A stretch of DNA of 13,657 nucleotides, taken from contig CASAUJ010000039.1 of NCBI GenBank assembly GCA_949118805.1, forward strand, positions 1-13,657, read 5' to 3'. The stretch is from an uncultured Clostridia bacterium (GTDB lineage: Bacteria; Bacillota; Clostridia; TANB77; CAG-508). Below the pieces are notes generated by a model, which was not told the origin of the DNA, searched no databases, and saw nothing but the letters and a program-made list of their open reading frames with translations. Positions 5,238 through 13,537 of the stretch are shown in pieces. A program made the position numbers and the translations under genes. How positions within the stretch are numbered: position 1 is the first letter of the stretch; each line of letters opens with the position of its first letter.

Positions 5238-5720
5238 TTGGAAGTAAAAGAATTGAAATGTACCAATGGTATTTTAAAAGTATATGAAGATAAAGTGGTG
5301 ATCTCTAGGAAAACAGCAATGGGATTTATCTCCCAAGGTTTAAAAGGAGATAAAGTATTTTTTTATTATGATTTATCAAGTGTGGAGTATAAAAAACCAA
5401 GTATGTTGGCAAATGGATATATGAAATTTATTACAGCTGGCACAAAAGAAACAAAACAAAATATAGGTTTTTTAGGTGCTACTACAAAAGAAGCTTTAAA
5501 AGATGAAAACACTTTAATATTAAGAGCATTTAATAAAGAAGTTCCGAATGAATCAGAAAAGTTATATCACTATATTTTATCGAAAATAGAAGCAAGTAAG
5601 AAAACAGAATCAAGTGGTTCATCAAGTGCAGAGGAAATTATGAAATTTAAGAAATTATTAGATGATGGAATCATAACAGAAGAAGAATTTGAAAAAAAGA
5701 AACAAGAATTATTAAAATAA
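5238..5720 (+). CDS. PH-like (DUF4429-type) + SHOCT domain protein
   Basis: A 160-aa soluble protein. Residues 1-115 form a predicted beta-rich PH-like domain (LKCTNGILKVYEDKVVISRKTAMGF..QGLKGDKVFFYYDLSSVEYKKPSMLANGYMKF...), matching DUF4429/bPH-type domains. A Ser-rich linker (TESSGSSS) leads to a C-terminal SHOCT motif (EEIMKFKKLLDDGIITEEEFEKKKQELLK), a short helical pair often found at protein ends and thought to mediate oligomerisation or membrane targeting. The start is TTG, chosen because CGGAGG is 8 nt upstream and no ATG fits. It has the same architecture as the frame-shifted gene at 4027, so the cassette holds two paralogous designs flanking a membrane protein. It is not a structural tail protein. 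Confidence 0.75.
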   Translation: MEVKELKCTNGILKVYEDKVVISRKTAMGFISQGLKGDKVFFYYDLSSVEYKKPSMLANGYMKFITAGTKETKQNIGFLGATTKEALKDENTLILRAFNKEVPNESEKLYHYILSKIEASKKTESSGSSSAEEIMKFKKLLDDGIITEEEFEKKKQELLK

Positions 5721-5726
5721 AAAAGG

Positions 5727-5758
5727 AAACACTTACAATTGTAGGTGTTTTTTATATT
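5727..5758 (+). terminator. Terminator closing the accessory cassette
   Basis: A stem (5727-5736 with 5741-5750, one G-U pair) with a 4-nt AATT loop leads into a T-rich tail. The hairpin ends only 31 nt upstream of the tape measure ATG, leaving no room for a recognisable promoter. Confidence 0.8.
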
Positions 5759-5781
5759 TTATTAGAAAGGAGGAATGACTT

Positions 5782-8256
5782 ATGACAGTAGAAGAAATTG
5801 AAATAATAGTAACAGCAAAAGTAGAACAAGCAATAAAAGAAGTGAGTCAATTAGCAGTTATTATTAAACAACAAATGAAACAAATACAAAAGGCTTTTTC
5901 TAGTATAGATACAAAAGCAATGGAAAATAAAATGCAACAAGCAATGCAATCTGTAAAAAAGAAAATGCAGGATTTTAATCGAAGTATACAAAATAATGAA
6001 ATAACGATAAAAGTAAATAACAAAGAAGCAGAGAAACAAATAAGTCAAATTCAAAAACAAATAGATAGTTTACAAGAAAAAATAAATGCGAGGCAAATAC
6101 AATTAAAAATAAGCCCTTCTAAATCAGAGGGAATAACAGATAAGAAAGAAGGAGGACAAGAAGGAAAAGCAACAGAAGAAATAGAAAGTTATAATCGTCA
6201 ATTAAAGGAAGCAAAAGGAAAAATGGCTCAATTGAAACAAGAAACAGCACAGACAGGAAATCATCAGGGAAAATTAGGGGGATTTTTTAGTGCTTTTAAA
6301 GAAAAATTAGTACAAGCGAAAGAGAATGCAGGAAGATTTAAAAATGCATTTAAGAAATTACCAGAATTAACACAGGGAATAGCAAGTGGAATAAAGAAAG
6401 TAGGGAGTGGACTAAAAAATGGGATTGGACATATCTTTAAAAATGTAGCAGCCTTATTCTCGTTAAAAAATGTATATTCCTTATTGAGTAATTCAGCACA
6501 AGCTTGGTTATCCAGTCAAAATTCTGGAGCAAAACAATTAAGTAGCAATATAGAATATATGAAATATGCAATGGGGAGTACTTTTGCACCAGTAATTCAA
6601 TGGATTACCAATTTAGTTTATCAATTAATGAAAGCAATTCAATCTGTTGTTTATGCGCTATTTGGAGTAAATATATTTGCGAATGCTAGTGCTAAATCTT
6701 ATGCGAGCATGGCAGGGAATGCTAAAAAGGCAAAAGAAGAAACAAAGCAATTAGCAGGAATCCATGACGAAATCAATAGCATTCAAAGTAGTAGTTCTGA
6801 TAATGGAAGTGAGAGTAGTGGAGCAATAGCACCAAGTTTTGATTTAGCTAAAGTAGATAGTCAATTTTCTACATTAGCTCAAGGGTTATATGACTTTTTC
6901 AAACCATTAAAAGAAAGTAGTGATATGTATGGAGGACTAGTAGAAGAAGCTTTTAGAAATGCATTTAAAGGAATTGGAAATGCGGTAAGTGAAATGTGGA
7001 ATAGTATAGAAACTATTTTTACAAATGGAACAATATATTCAATTATTGCCAATATTTTAAATTCCATAGGGCAAATTGGTAATGCTTGGGCAAATGCATG
7101 GAGAAATGACAATAATGGAACAGAAATTATACAAGGAATAGCAAATGTGATAGATAATGTAACAGGTGCCATTTTAACTTTAGTATCAAGTACAGGGTTT
7201 CAAAATTTTCTAAATGGAATAATCAGTGCATTTAGTGGAATTATACAATTTTTAGAACCAGTTATTTCAGGATTTGTAAAGATGTCAGCAGTAATTATTG
7301 AAATTGTTATGTCGACAATAGGAGATTTATTGACTTTAATAGGAAATACTTTGCAAGCGATTGGACAGAATGAATTAGCAGTAAATATATTAAATGCATT
7401 GGGAGGAGCAATAGCAATTATAGTAGCAGGAATTATTGCTTGGAATGTGGCACAAGTAGTTTTAAATGGATTAATGGGATTATTTTCATTGTTAACATCT
7501 CCAACAACATTAGTTATTTTAGGATTAGTCGCAGCAATAACAGCAGTAATTTTTATAATTCAAAATTGGGGGACTGTTGCAGAGTGGATAGGAAATATCT
7601 GGAATGGAATTGTTCAAACCATTTCTAATGTATGGAATACCATTGTAACCAAAGTAAAAGAAGGTGTTTCCGGTGCTTGGAATGCAATTACATCCGTATT
7701 TGGAGGAATTGCAGATTGGTTTGGTGGAATCTTTAGAAATGCATGGGAAGCTGTAAAAAATGTTTTTAGCAAAGGAGGAGAAATATTTAATGGAATAAAA
7801 GATGGAATCTTAAATGGGTTAAAAGCAATCGTAAATGTTATTATTACTGGTATCAATCGAGTTATTGCTGTCCCATTTAATGGGATCAATATGGCATTGA
7901 GAGCGATCAGAAGTGTGAACATATTAGGAATGCAACCATTTAGTTGGATTGGTACAATCGGTGTACCACAAATACCAACTTTGGCAAAAGGTGGGGTATT
8001 ATTTGAAGATACCATTATAAGAGCAGGAGAATATGCAGGAGCAAGTACAAACCCTGAAATTATAACACCACAAAATATTATGTATGATACCATGAAAAGA
8101 GCATTATCAGAGAGTCAAATAGAAAATAATAAAGAAAGACCAATTAGAGTGCAAGTTTCTGTTGGAGGCAAAAATTTAGTAGATGAATTAATTGATGGAA
8201 TTAATGAAAAAACAAGACAAACAGGAAAGGCACAAATAAAAGTAAGTTATGCATAG
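5782..8256 (+). CDS. Tape measure protein
   Basis: An 824-aa protein that sets tail length and fills the tube. Residues 1-170 are coiled coil (Q/K/E-rich). Residues about 180-280 hold repeated GIKKVGSGLKNGIGHIF-type segments, and about 335-350 is a Ser-rich linker. Two long hydrophobic stretches lie at about 538-565 and 575-595. Residues 595-665 form a Trp-rich helical repeat region (IWNGIVQTISNVWNTIV...GAWNAITSVFGGIADWFGGIF). The C-terminus has the LAKGGVLFEDTIIRAGEYAG...NPEIITPQ motif common to Bacillota tape measures. No lytic transglycosylase or peptidase domain is seen. At roughly 0.15 nm per residue, a tail near 120 nm would follow. AAAGGAGG precedes the ATG by 8 nt. Confidence 0.9.
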   Translation: MTVEEIEIIVTAKVEQAIKEVSQLAVIIKQQMKQIQKAFSSIDTKAMENKMQQAMQSVKKKMQDFNRSIQNNEITIKVNNKEAEKQISQIQKQIDSLQEKINARQIQLKISPSKSEGITDKKEGGQEGKATEEIESYNRQLKEAKGKMAQLKQETAQTGNHQGKLGGFFSAFKEKLVQAKENAGRFKNAFKKLPELTQGIASGIKKVGSGLKNGIGHIFKNVAALFSLKNVYSLLSNSAQAWLSSQNSGAKQLSSNIEYMKYAMGSTFAPVIQWITNLVYQLMKAIQSVVYALFGVNIFANASAKSYASMAGNAKKAKEETKQLAGIHDEINSIQSSSSDNGSESSGAIAPSFDLAKVDSQFSTLAQGLYDFFKPLKESSDMYGGLVEEAFRNAFKGIGNAVSEMWNSIETIFTNGTIYSIIANILNSIGQIGNAWANAWRNDNNGTEIIQGIANVIDNVTGAILTLVSSTGFQNFLNGIISAFSGIIQFLEPVISGFVKMSAVIIEIVMSTIGDLLTLIGNTLQAIGQNELAVNILNALGGAIAIIVAGIIAWNVAQVVLNGLMGLFSLLTSPTTLVILGLVAAITAVIFIIQNWGTVAEWIGNIWNGIVQTISNVWNTIVTKVKEGVSGAWNAITSVFGGIADWFGGIFRNAWEAVKNVFSKGGEIFNGIKDGILNGLKAIVNVIITGINRVIAVPFNGINMALRAIRSVNILGMQPFSWIGTIGVPQIPTLAKGGVLFEDTIIRAGEYAGASTNPEIITPQNIMYDTMKRALSESQIENNKERPIRVQVSVGGKNLVDELIDGINEKTRQTGKAQIKVSYA

Positions 8257-8267
8257 GAGGAAAGAAA

Positions 8268-8663
8268 ATGTTATGGAAATTAAATGATAAAATTATGAAA
8301 ACACCATCTACTTATCGAGATAATATTGAGGATTTAGATAATGATAGCTATACTAGTAAGGTAACAGGAGCTTTAATTGATAATGTAGTGGTACAAGGAA
8401 TGTTGAAACTAGAAATGACATGGGATTATTTAACAGAAGAAGAAGCAGAAGAATTAATGCAAGCAACCTATCTAAATCCTATGATGATAACAGTAAAATG
8501 TCCAAGCGTAAGGGGTGGTATGATTACAGCCCCTTTCCGTGTATCCAAAAGAACAACAGAAATGCATCAAACAGGAGAAGATGAAGACCCTTCAAAATCA
8601 ACATGGAAGGCATCTATTAATTTTATGCAAAAAGCAATGGTAGCAAGTCAGAAAGGAGGGTAA
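8268..8663 (+). CDS. Distal tail-region protein (DUF6711-like)
   Basis: A 131-aa protein directly after the tape measure. Its layout resembles the DUF6711-type proteins found at this spot in Bacillota siphophages: an N-terminal MLWKLNDKIMKTPSTYRDNIEDLDNDSYTSKVTGALIDNVVV, then LEMTWDYLTEEEAEELMQATYLNPMMITVKCPS, and a closing WKASINFMQK. The role is probably at the tail tip (Dit-like adaptor or its partner). AGGAGG overlaps the tape measure stop region and precedes the ATG. It is followed, after TAA, by the next ATG one base later, so translation is likely coupled. The function is inferred from order and a weak family resemblance. Confidence 0.6.
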   Translation: MLWKLNDKIMKTPSTYRDNIEDLDNDSYTSKVTGALIDNVVVQGMLKLEMTWDYLTEEEAEELMQATYLNPMMITVKCPSVRGGMITAPFRVSKRTTEMHQTGEDEDPSKSTWKASINFMQKAMVASQKGG

Positions 8664-8664
8664 A

Positions 8665-9969
8665 ATGTATCAAACAAGTGAAAACTACAAACAAAATATA
8701 TATGCAGATCCTACAAGGCACCTTTTAAATATTTATATAGAAGGAAATCTAGTAAATTTGGATCACATATTTGATTTTAAAGTATCCCATAGATTATTAT
8801 CAGATGAGGAATTTAGTTTAGGAAGTGTTACTGCAAAATCAATTGAGATGAAAATACATAAAAATTCTTTACCAGATTGTTATCAGAATTTTTATGTGGA
8901 AACAGGAATCGAAGAAGAAAAGATACCAATAGGGTATTTTACATTAGAAAAGATAGAAAAAAATGATGATGACACGATAACCATAAAAGCAATTGACCAT
9001 ATGATTAAATTTGAATTTCATTACGATGGGAGTCATTTAAATTACCCAGCAACAATGATACAAGTTTTAAAAGATATTTGTTTACAAGCAGGAGTAGAAT
9101 TAGGTTCTACTTCTTTTTTAAATAATGACAAACAGGTTGCTGTTTATGATAATACTTTATCTGCAAGGGAATATGTAAGTTATATAGCAGAGCAGGCTGG
9201 TGGATTTGCGTTATTAGGAAGAGATGGAAAACTATATATCAAAACAATAGGAGAAAACATTACAGAACTAAACATAGAATTATTGCAAGACTATACTTGG
9301 GGAGAAGAGTTCAAAGTGAGTCGTGTAGCCTATGAAGATGGAATACAAGACTTTAAGTTTGGAAAAGAAGAAAATAGTACCATATGGATTAATTCAGATA
9401 ATATGTATATTGTAGATGCCAATCAGATAGAAAATATATACAATCAATGGAAAGATTTCGAATGTTATAGTTTTGAGGGAAAAACCATTATTGATCCAGC
9501 TTTAGATATAGGAGATATCCTCATAATTGATCATAAAAGAGTGATTTACCAAGGGGATATGGAATATATGGGGAAATTTAAAGTTTCTCTATCTAGTAAA
9601 ATACAAGCAAAACAGAAAGCAGAAACGACAAGGAAAATGATTTCCGATAAGACTAAAATAAGGAGAGTACAAAGCCAAATAGATCAAGCAGAAGGAACCA
9701 TCACTCAATTAGTCGAGGAAAGAAATGAACAGGATAAAAAAATAGCAAAAGTAGAACAAGATTTAGATCGTATCAAACAAACAGTAGAAAGTGGATATGA
9801 TTTTAAAAGAAAAATAGAAGGTGTAACAGAAATTTATATAGAAAATGCAATAGAAGGAGAAGTTCTAAATTTAACAATAGAAGGGAATAAAATTTATGAG
9901 AGCAATTTATTTCCAGAAGAAGACTTGTATCCACAAATGGAGTTACAACCGAATCAGGAGGTAAATTAA
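8665..9969 (+). CDS. Baseplate hub / tail-associated structural protein
   Basis: A 434-aa protein. Residues 1-320 look like a gp27-type hub: beta-rich domains (LLNIYIEGNLVNLDHIFDFKVSHRLLSDEEFSLGSVTAKSIEMKI...IPIGYFTLEKIEKNDDDTITIKAIDHM), a helical insert VLKDICLQAGVELGS, and SAREYVSYIAEQAGGFALLGRDGKLYIK, a pattern shared by siphophage Tal/hub N-termini. Residues about 325-380 are coiled coil, and the last 50 form a beta segment ending in EGNKIYESNLFPEEDLYPQMELQPNQ. No peptidase domain follows, although Tal proteins of many phages carry one. The ribosome site GGAGGG lies in the end of the previous gene. It likely closes the tube and anchors the fibres encoded next. Confidence 0.75.
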   Translation: MYQTSENYKQNIYADPTRHLLNIYIEGNLVNLDHIFDFKVSHRLLSDEEFSLGSVTAKSIEMKIHKNSLPDCYQNFYVETGIEEEKIPIGYFTLEKIEKNDDDTITIKAIDHMIKFEFHYDGSHLNYPATMIQVLKDICLQAGVELGSTSFLNNDKQVAVYDNTLSAREYVSYIAEQAGGFALLGRDGKLYIKTIGENITELNIELLQDYTWGEEFKVSRVAYEDGIQDFKFGKEENSTIWINSDNMYIVDANQIENIYNQWKDFECYSFEGKTIIDPALDIGDILIIDHKRVIYQGDMEYMGKFKVSLSSKIQAKQKAETTRKMISDKTKIRRVQSQIDQAEGTITQLVEERNEQDKKIAKVEQDLDRIKQTVESGYDFKRKIEGVTEIYIENAIEGEVLNLTIEGNKIYESNLFPEEDLYPQMELQPNQEVN

Positions 9970-9970
9970 A

Positions 9971-11489
9971 ATGCAATATAAAATTGTAATAGATAAACAA
10001 AGTAGAAGGAATCCATCTCGGAGAACAAAGAGAATATGTAATAGAGACAGAAGAATTAAGAAGAAAAGAAAATGTTTATGATATTCTTATGATTACACCA
10101 GATAGAGCATTTGTTGAAAGAAAGTTGCAATTAAATGAATATCAAGTGTTAACAGAAATAGAACCTTCTCAAATAGAAGAATTAGGTGACTTAAATATAA
10201 CTTTATTTAAGGGAGAAAATTATATTTATTTAGTCGATATGGAAGGAAATAATTTTTCCGCGGAATATGTGATCAAAAATGATTTTACAGAAAATTTTGC
10301 AACTAATATTGAAATGAATACAGCCATTGATCAAACAGCAGAGGAAATTATGTTTTCTGTTAATAAAAAAGTAAACAGTGAAGAGTTTGGAACTTTGATA
10401 CAACAAAATGCGGAAGCTATAAAAATAGCATGGAATCAAATATCAGAATATATACAATTAATGATATTAAATGAAAATGCAAGCTTTGTGATATTAGACA
10501 AAGAGAAAAAGGTAATGATGTCATTGGATAAGGAAGGACAGCATTTTTATAAAGATGGTGAGTCTATTTTTGGAGAAATGGGAGTACAGAAAGTAGAGGA
10601 AGAAAGATTTATAAGTTTTTCCGTAGATGGAGAATATGATAGTCAAATTCAAAATGGAATGGCTTGGGGAATTAAAATCAAAAGTGATGGACAATTTTAT
10701 CCTATTTTAAGCATCAAAAATTTTGCTATGGGTCCTAAAAATAGTGATGCAGCTTATGGGGAATTAGAACTTAGTTCTTGTAATTTAGTATTAAATGGGT
10801 TTGGAACAGGAATAAAAACAGGAGGAGTACTAATTAGCGGAGATCCAGCAGAACAAACAGGGGTATCTTTTTTAGATTGCAACAATTATAAGAATTTAAT
10901 TAGTGTTGCTCCTGACAATGATTTTGCCTATGCCAATATAATGTTATTGGATAAGATAAGTTTTTATAGAAACCAAGCAGGAAGTAATAGTTTTAAAATC
11001 GGAGATGAGAAATATTGCTTATTTACAGATGAGGGAAAAGTATTTTGTTCTACGATAAGTGCAAAAGAAGAAATATATTGTGCAGAAAATGTATTAGTGG
11101 GTGGACATATTTATTGTAACAATGGAGTAGAACCATTTTCATTAGCAGAAAAAAAGACAGATATTGAAAAATATAATCACAAAGCAATAGAGGAAATAAA
11201 AAAGACAGATATTTATTATTATCATTATAAAGAAGATACAGAGAATTGTAAAAAAAGGGTAGGAGCAATTATAGGTGAAAATTATAATTGCTCAAAAGAA
11301 ATCATAGGAACAGAAGGAAAGGGAATTGATCTTTATTCTATGTTAGCAATTGCTTATAAAGCCATACAGGAACAAGAGGAAAAAATAGAGCAATGGCAGG
11401 AAAAAGAGAAACAAAAAGAGGAAATCATAGAGAAATTAGAAAAAAGAATAGAAATTCTTGAACAGGAGGTATTAAATGGAAAAAATTAA
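9971..11489 (+). CDS. Tail fibre/baseplate protein with S74-like C-terminus, N-terminal frameshift
   Basis: The ATG at 9971 has AGGAGG upstream and begins MQYKIVIDK, but this frame dies after 36 codons. The adjoining frame, open from 9993, continues sensibly (KVEGIHLGEQREYVIETEELRRKENVYDILMITPDRAF) into the 466-aa stretch read from ATG 10089, which itself has no ribosome site. One extra A near 9995-9997 would explain the break. The body contains a fibre-type repeat (MNTAIDQTAEEIMFSVNKKVNSEEF) and beta-rich regions. The end (YYYHYKEDTENCKKRVGAIIG...GKGIDLYSMLAIAYKAIQEQEEKIEQ plus coiled coil) resembles the S74 intramolecular chaperone; S351 and K356, counted from 10089, match the spacing of its Ser-Lys dyad. 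Likely a trimeric fibre. The frameshift may be mutation, error or recoding. Confidence 0.7.
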
Positions 11490-12213
11490 TTTTGAAAATG
11501 GACAATTATTAGAAGGAGCCTATGTCACAATAAATGGTGTGAAACATGATGTGGTAAAGGCAAAATATACTGGAAAAACGCCAATTTCAGCATTTGTTTT
11601 AAATGCATTACAAGAAAATATTGAACAAGCCATAGAAGAAAAATCATCTTTACCAGAAGGAGGAACAACAGGGCAAGTCCTAGCCAAAGTGAGTAATCTT
11701 AATTATGATGCAAGATGGGTAGAACCAGTTGATAGTGAGAGCATAACTAGAAATATTTTGCCAATTGGATCTACGATACAATGGTTTGCAGATGCGATTC
11801 CAGAAAATTGGTTATTGTGTAATGGACAAGCAGTAAGTAGGACAGAATATGCAACTTTATTTACTACACTAGGTACAAAATATGGAACAGGAAATGGAAG
11901 TACTACTTTTAACTTACCAAATTTAAAAGGGAGAATTGCAGTAGGATTAGATACAAATGATACAGATTTTAACACTTTGGGAAAAACAGGAGGAGAGAAA
12001 AAACATAAATTAACAGTTAATGAATTAGCACAGCACCAAGTAAGCTTTAAAGATGGTGGTAAATTATTAGTGGCAAGTGGGAATGCTTATGGAGTACCAG
12101 ACTATGTTATAAAAAACGGACAGACATTATATTCTGATTCTGTTGGAGGAGATCAACCACATAATAACTTACAACCATATATGGTTTGTACTTATATTAT
12201 AAAGGCAAAATAG
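11476..12213 (+). CDS. Tail fibre with phage collar domain (receptor-binding candidate)
   Basis: A 245-aa protein. Residues about 55-75 contain LPEGGTTGQVLAKVSNLNYDARWVEP, a short fibre repeat common in phage tips. Residues 96-155 form a Phage Tail Collar domain (PIGSTIQWFADAIPENWLLCNGQAVSRTEYATLFTTLGTKYGTGNGSTTFNLPNLKGRIAVGLD). The C-terminus GGDQPHNNLQPYMVCTYIIKAK is the usual closing motif. These proteins form trimeric tips that bind the host surface, so this is the likeliest determinant of target range. The ATG overlaps the upstream gene by 14 nt and has AGGAGG, so the two fibres are translationally linked. The collar domain is clear; receptor binding is inferred. Confidence 0.85.
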   Translation: MEKINFENGQLLEGAYVTINGVKHDVVKAKYTGKTPISAFVLNALQENIEQAIEEKSSLPEGGTTGQVLAKVSNLNYDARWVEPVDSESITRNILPIGSTIQWFADAIPENWLLCNGQAVSRTEYATLFTTLGTKYGTGNGSTTFNLPNLKGRIAVGLDTNDTDFNTLGKTGGEKKHKLTVNELAQHQVSFKDGGKLLVASGNAYGVPDYVIKNGQTLYSDSVGGDQPHNNLQPYMVCTYIIKAK

Positions 12214-12235
12214 AGAGAAAGGAGGAACTGGGAAA

Positions 12236-13537
12236 ATGAGAAATAGAAAAAAACGAATCATTATCATCGTTATTATAATGGCTTGCATAGGAATTGTAAC
12301 TTGTCTATTTTGGAATGGGAAAGAACAAGGAAAAGAAACGATAACTAATCTAGTAGAAGATCTCACTACATATGAAATGCCAGAAGAAGAGATAAAGGAG
12401 TTACCTTCGACAGAAATTATAGAACAAACAGAAGAACAAGAAAAGGAAGTAGCAAAAGAACAAGAAGTAGAAAGTGAATCTTTTGAAGAACAAGGAGAAA
12501 TTGCTTATCATGGTACTTCTGAATATCCCAATGTAAGATTAGGAAGCTATAAAGGATTGACTTATTATAGTCAAATTGATAGTCGATGGCGTTCTCATTT
12601 ATATACAAGTGTAGGAAATTCTTCCCAAAATATTGGGACAAGTGGATGTGGACCAACATCAGCTGCTATGATTGTAACAGCTACCAAAGGTGCCATTACG
12701 CCACCAGAAATGGGAGATCTATTTGTTAAATATGGATATCGTTCTAGCAATAATGGTACTTATTGGAGTGCTTTTAAATTTGTAGCAGATACTTTTGATA
12801 TTGGTTATCAAGAAACTTATCGATTAGAGGATGCGATTGATTTATTAAAAAGAGATCACTATGTAATTGCAAGTTGTGCCAATGGACTGTTTACAACGGG
12901 TGGACATTTTATTGTTTTAACAGGAATAGAAGGAGATACCATAAGGATTTATGATCCTTATTTATATAGTGGAAAATTTGAAACTTCTACACGTAGAGGA
13001 AAAGTGAGAGTAGAGGGAAATACAATCTACTGTAATATTTATAATTTTAAAAAGGAGGCAAATTATCAAAAATTTTTTGCTTATCAACATGATGGAAAAG
13101 GAGAAGTAAATAATATACAACAGGTTAATACAGCGGGTTATACAAGATATGTTAAAGCAAAAATTGGGTTAAATGTTAGAAATGCTCCTAATGGAAGAAT
13201 TGTGGGAGCACTTACAAATGGAAGCAAAGTAATGGTTTATGAGACAAGTGGTGAGTGGAGTAAAATTGGAAATTCGCAATGGGTAAGTTCCAACTATTTA
13301 ACTACTAGTACAGGAATTTCAAATTCTGTGGACTCTTATCCATCAACAGTTGGAGAATATAGGATATTAAAAACAATAACGAATCTATATAGTAATGAAA
13401 ATTTAACAGGAATTCGTTATTGCTATTTACCACAAACTAAAATTAGAATCATAAAAAATATATCTTCCAGTGTAGATTATGTTTGTTGTGTAAAGACAGG
13501 AAGGTATGCCTATGTTAATAAAAAAAATTATAAATAA
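12236..13537 (+). CDS. Membrane-anchored C39-family peptidase with SH3-like domains (likely lysin)
   Basis: A 433-aa protein. MRNRKKR is followed by one hydrophobic segment (about residues 8-25) and a Glu-rich linker to about 90. A C39_2-type papain-like domain spans about 100-275: Q113 (YYSQ), the nucleophile C138 in SGCGPTS, H224 in GGHFIVLTG and D240 in IYDPY, all in the expected order. An SH3b domain (about 303-356, LNVRNAPNG...WSKIGNSQWVSSNYL) and a second SH3-like region (about 370-433) probably bind the cell wall. It is the last gene of the operon, where phages carry lysis genes, so release by cutting wall peptides is the likely role. No holin is seen. C17 lies in a poor lipobox (IMAC), so lipoprotein anchoring is possible but doubtful. 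AAAGGAGG precedes the ATG. Confidence 0.8.
   Translation: MRNRKKRIIIIVIIMACIGIVTCLFWNGKEQGKETITNLVEDLTTYEMPEEEIKELPSTEIIEQTEEQEKEVAKEQEVESESFEEQGEIAYHGTSEYPNVRLGSYKGLTYYSQIDSRWRSHLYTSVGNSSQNIGTSGCGPTSAAMIVTATKGAITPPEMGDLFVKYGYRSSNNGTYWSAFKFVADTFDIGYQETYRLEDAIDLLKRDHYVIASCANGLFTTGGHFIVLTGIEGDTIRIYDPYLYSGKFETSTRRGKVRVEGNTIYCNIYNFKKEANYQKFFAYQHDGKGEVNNIQQVNTAGYTRYVKAKIGLNVRNAPNGRIVGALTNGSKVMVYETSGEWSKIGNSQWVSSNYLTTSTGISNSVDSYPSTVGEYRILKTITNLYSNENLTGIRYCYLPQTKIRIIKNISSSVDYVCCVKTGRYAYVNKKNYK

Noticed and set aside
7614..8093. 159-codon antisense ORF opposite the tape measure gene
   Set aside because: It lies entirely within a convincing coding gene, has composition expected of a reverse frame, and no ribosome site or promoter of its own was evident.
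11703..11975. 90-codon antisense ORF opposite the collar fibre
   Set aside because: A shadow of the conserved collar domain with no supporting signals.
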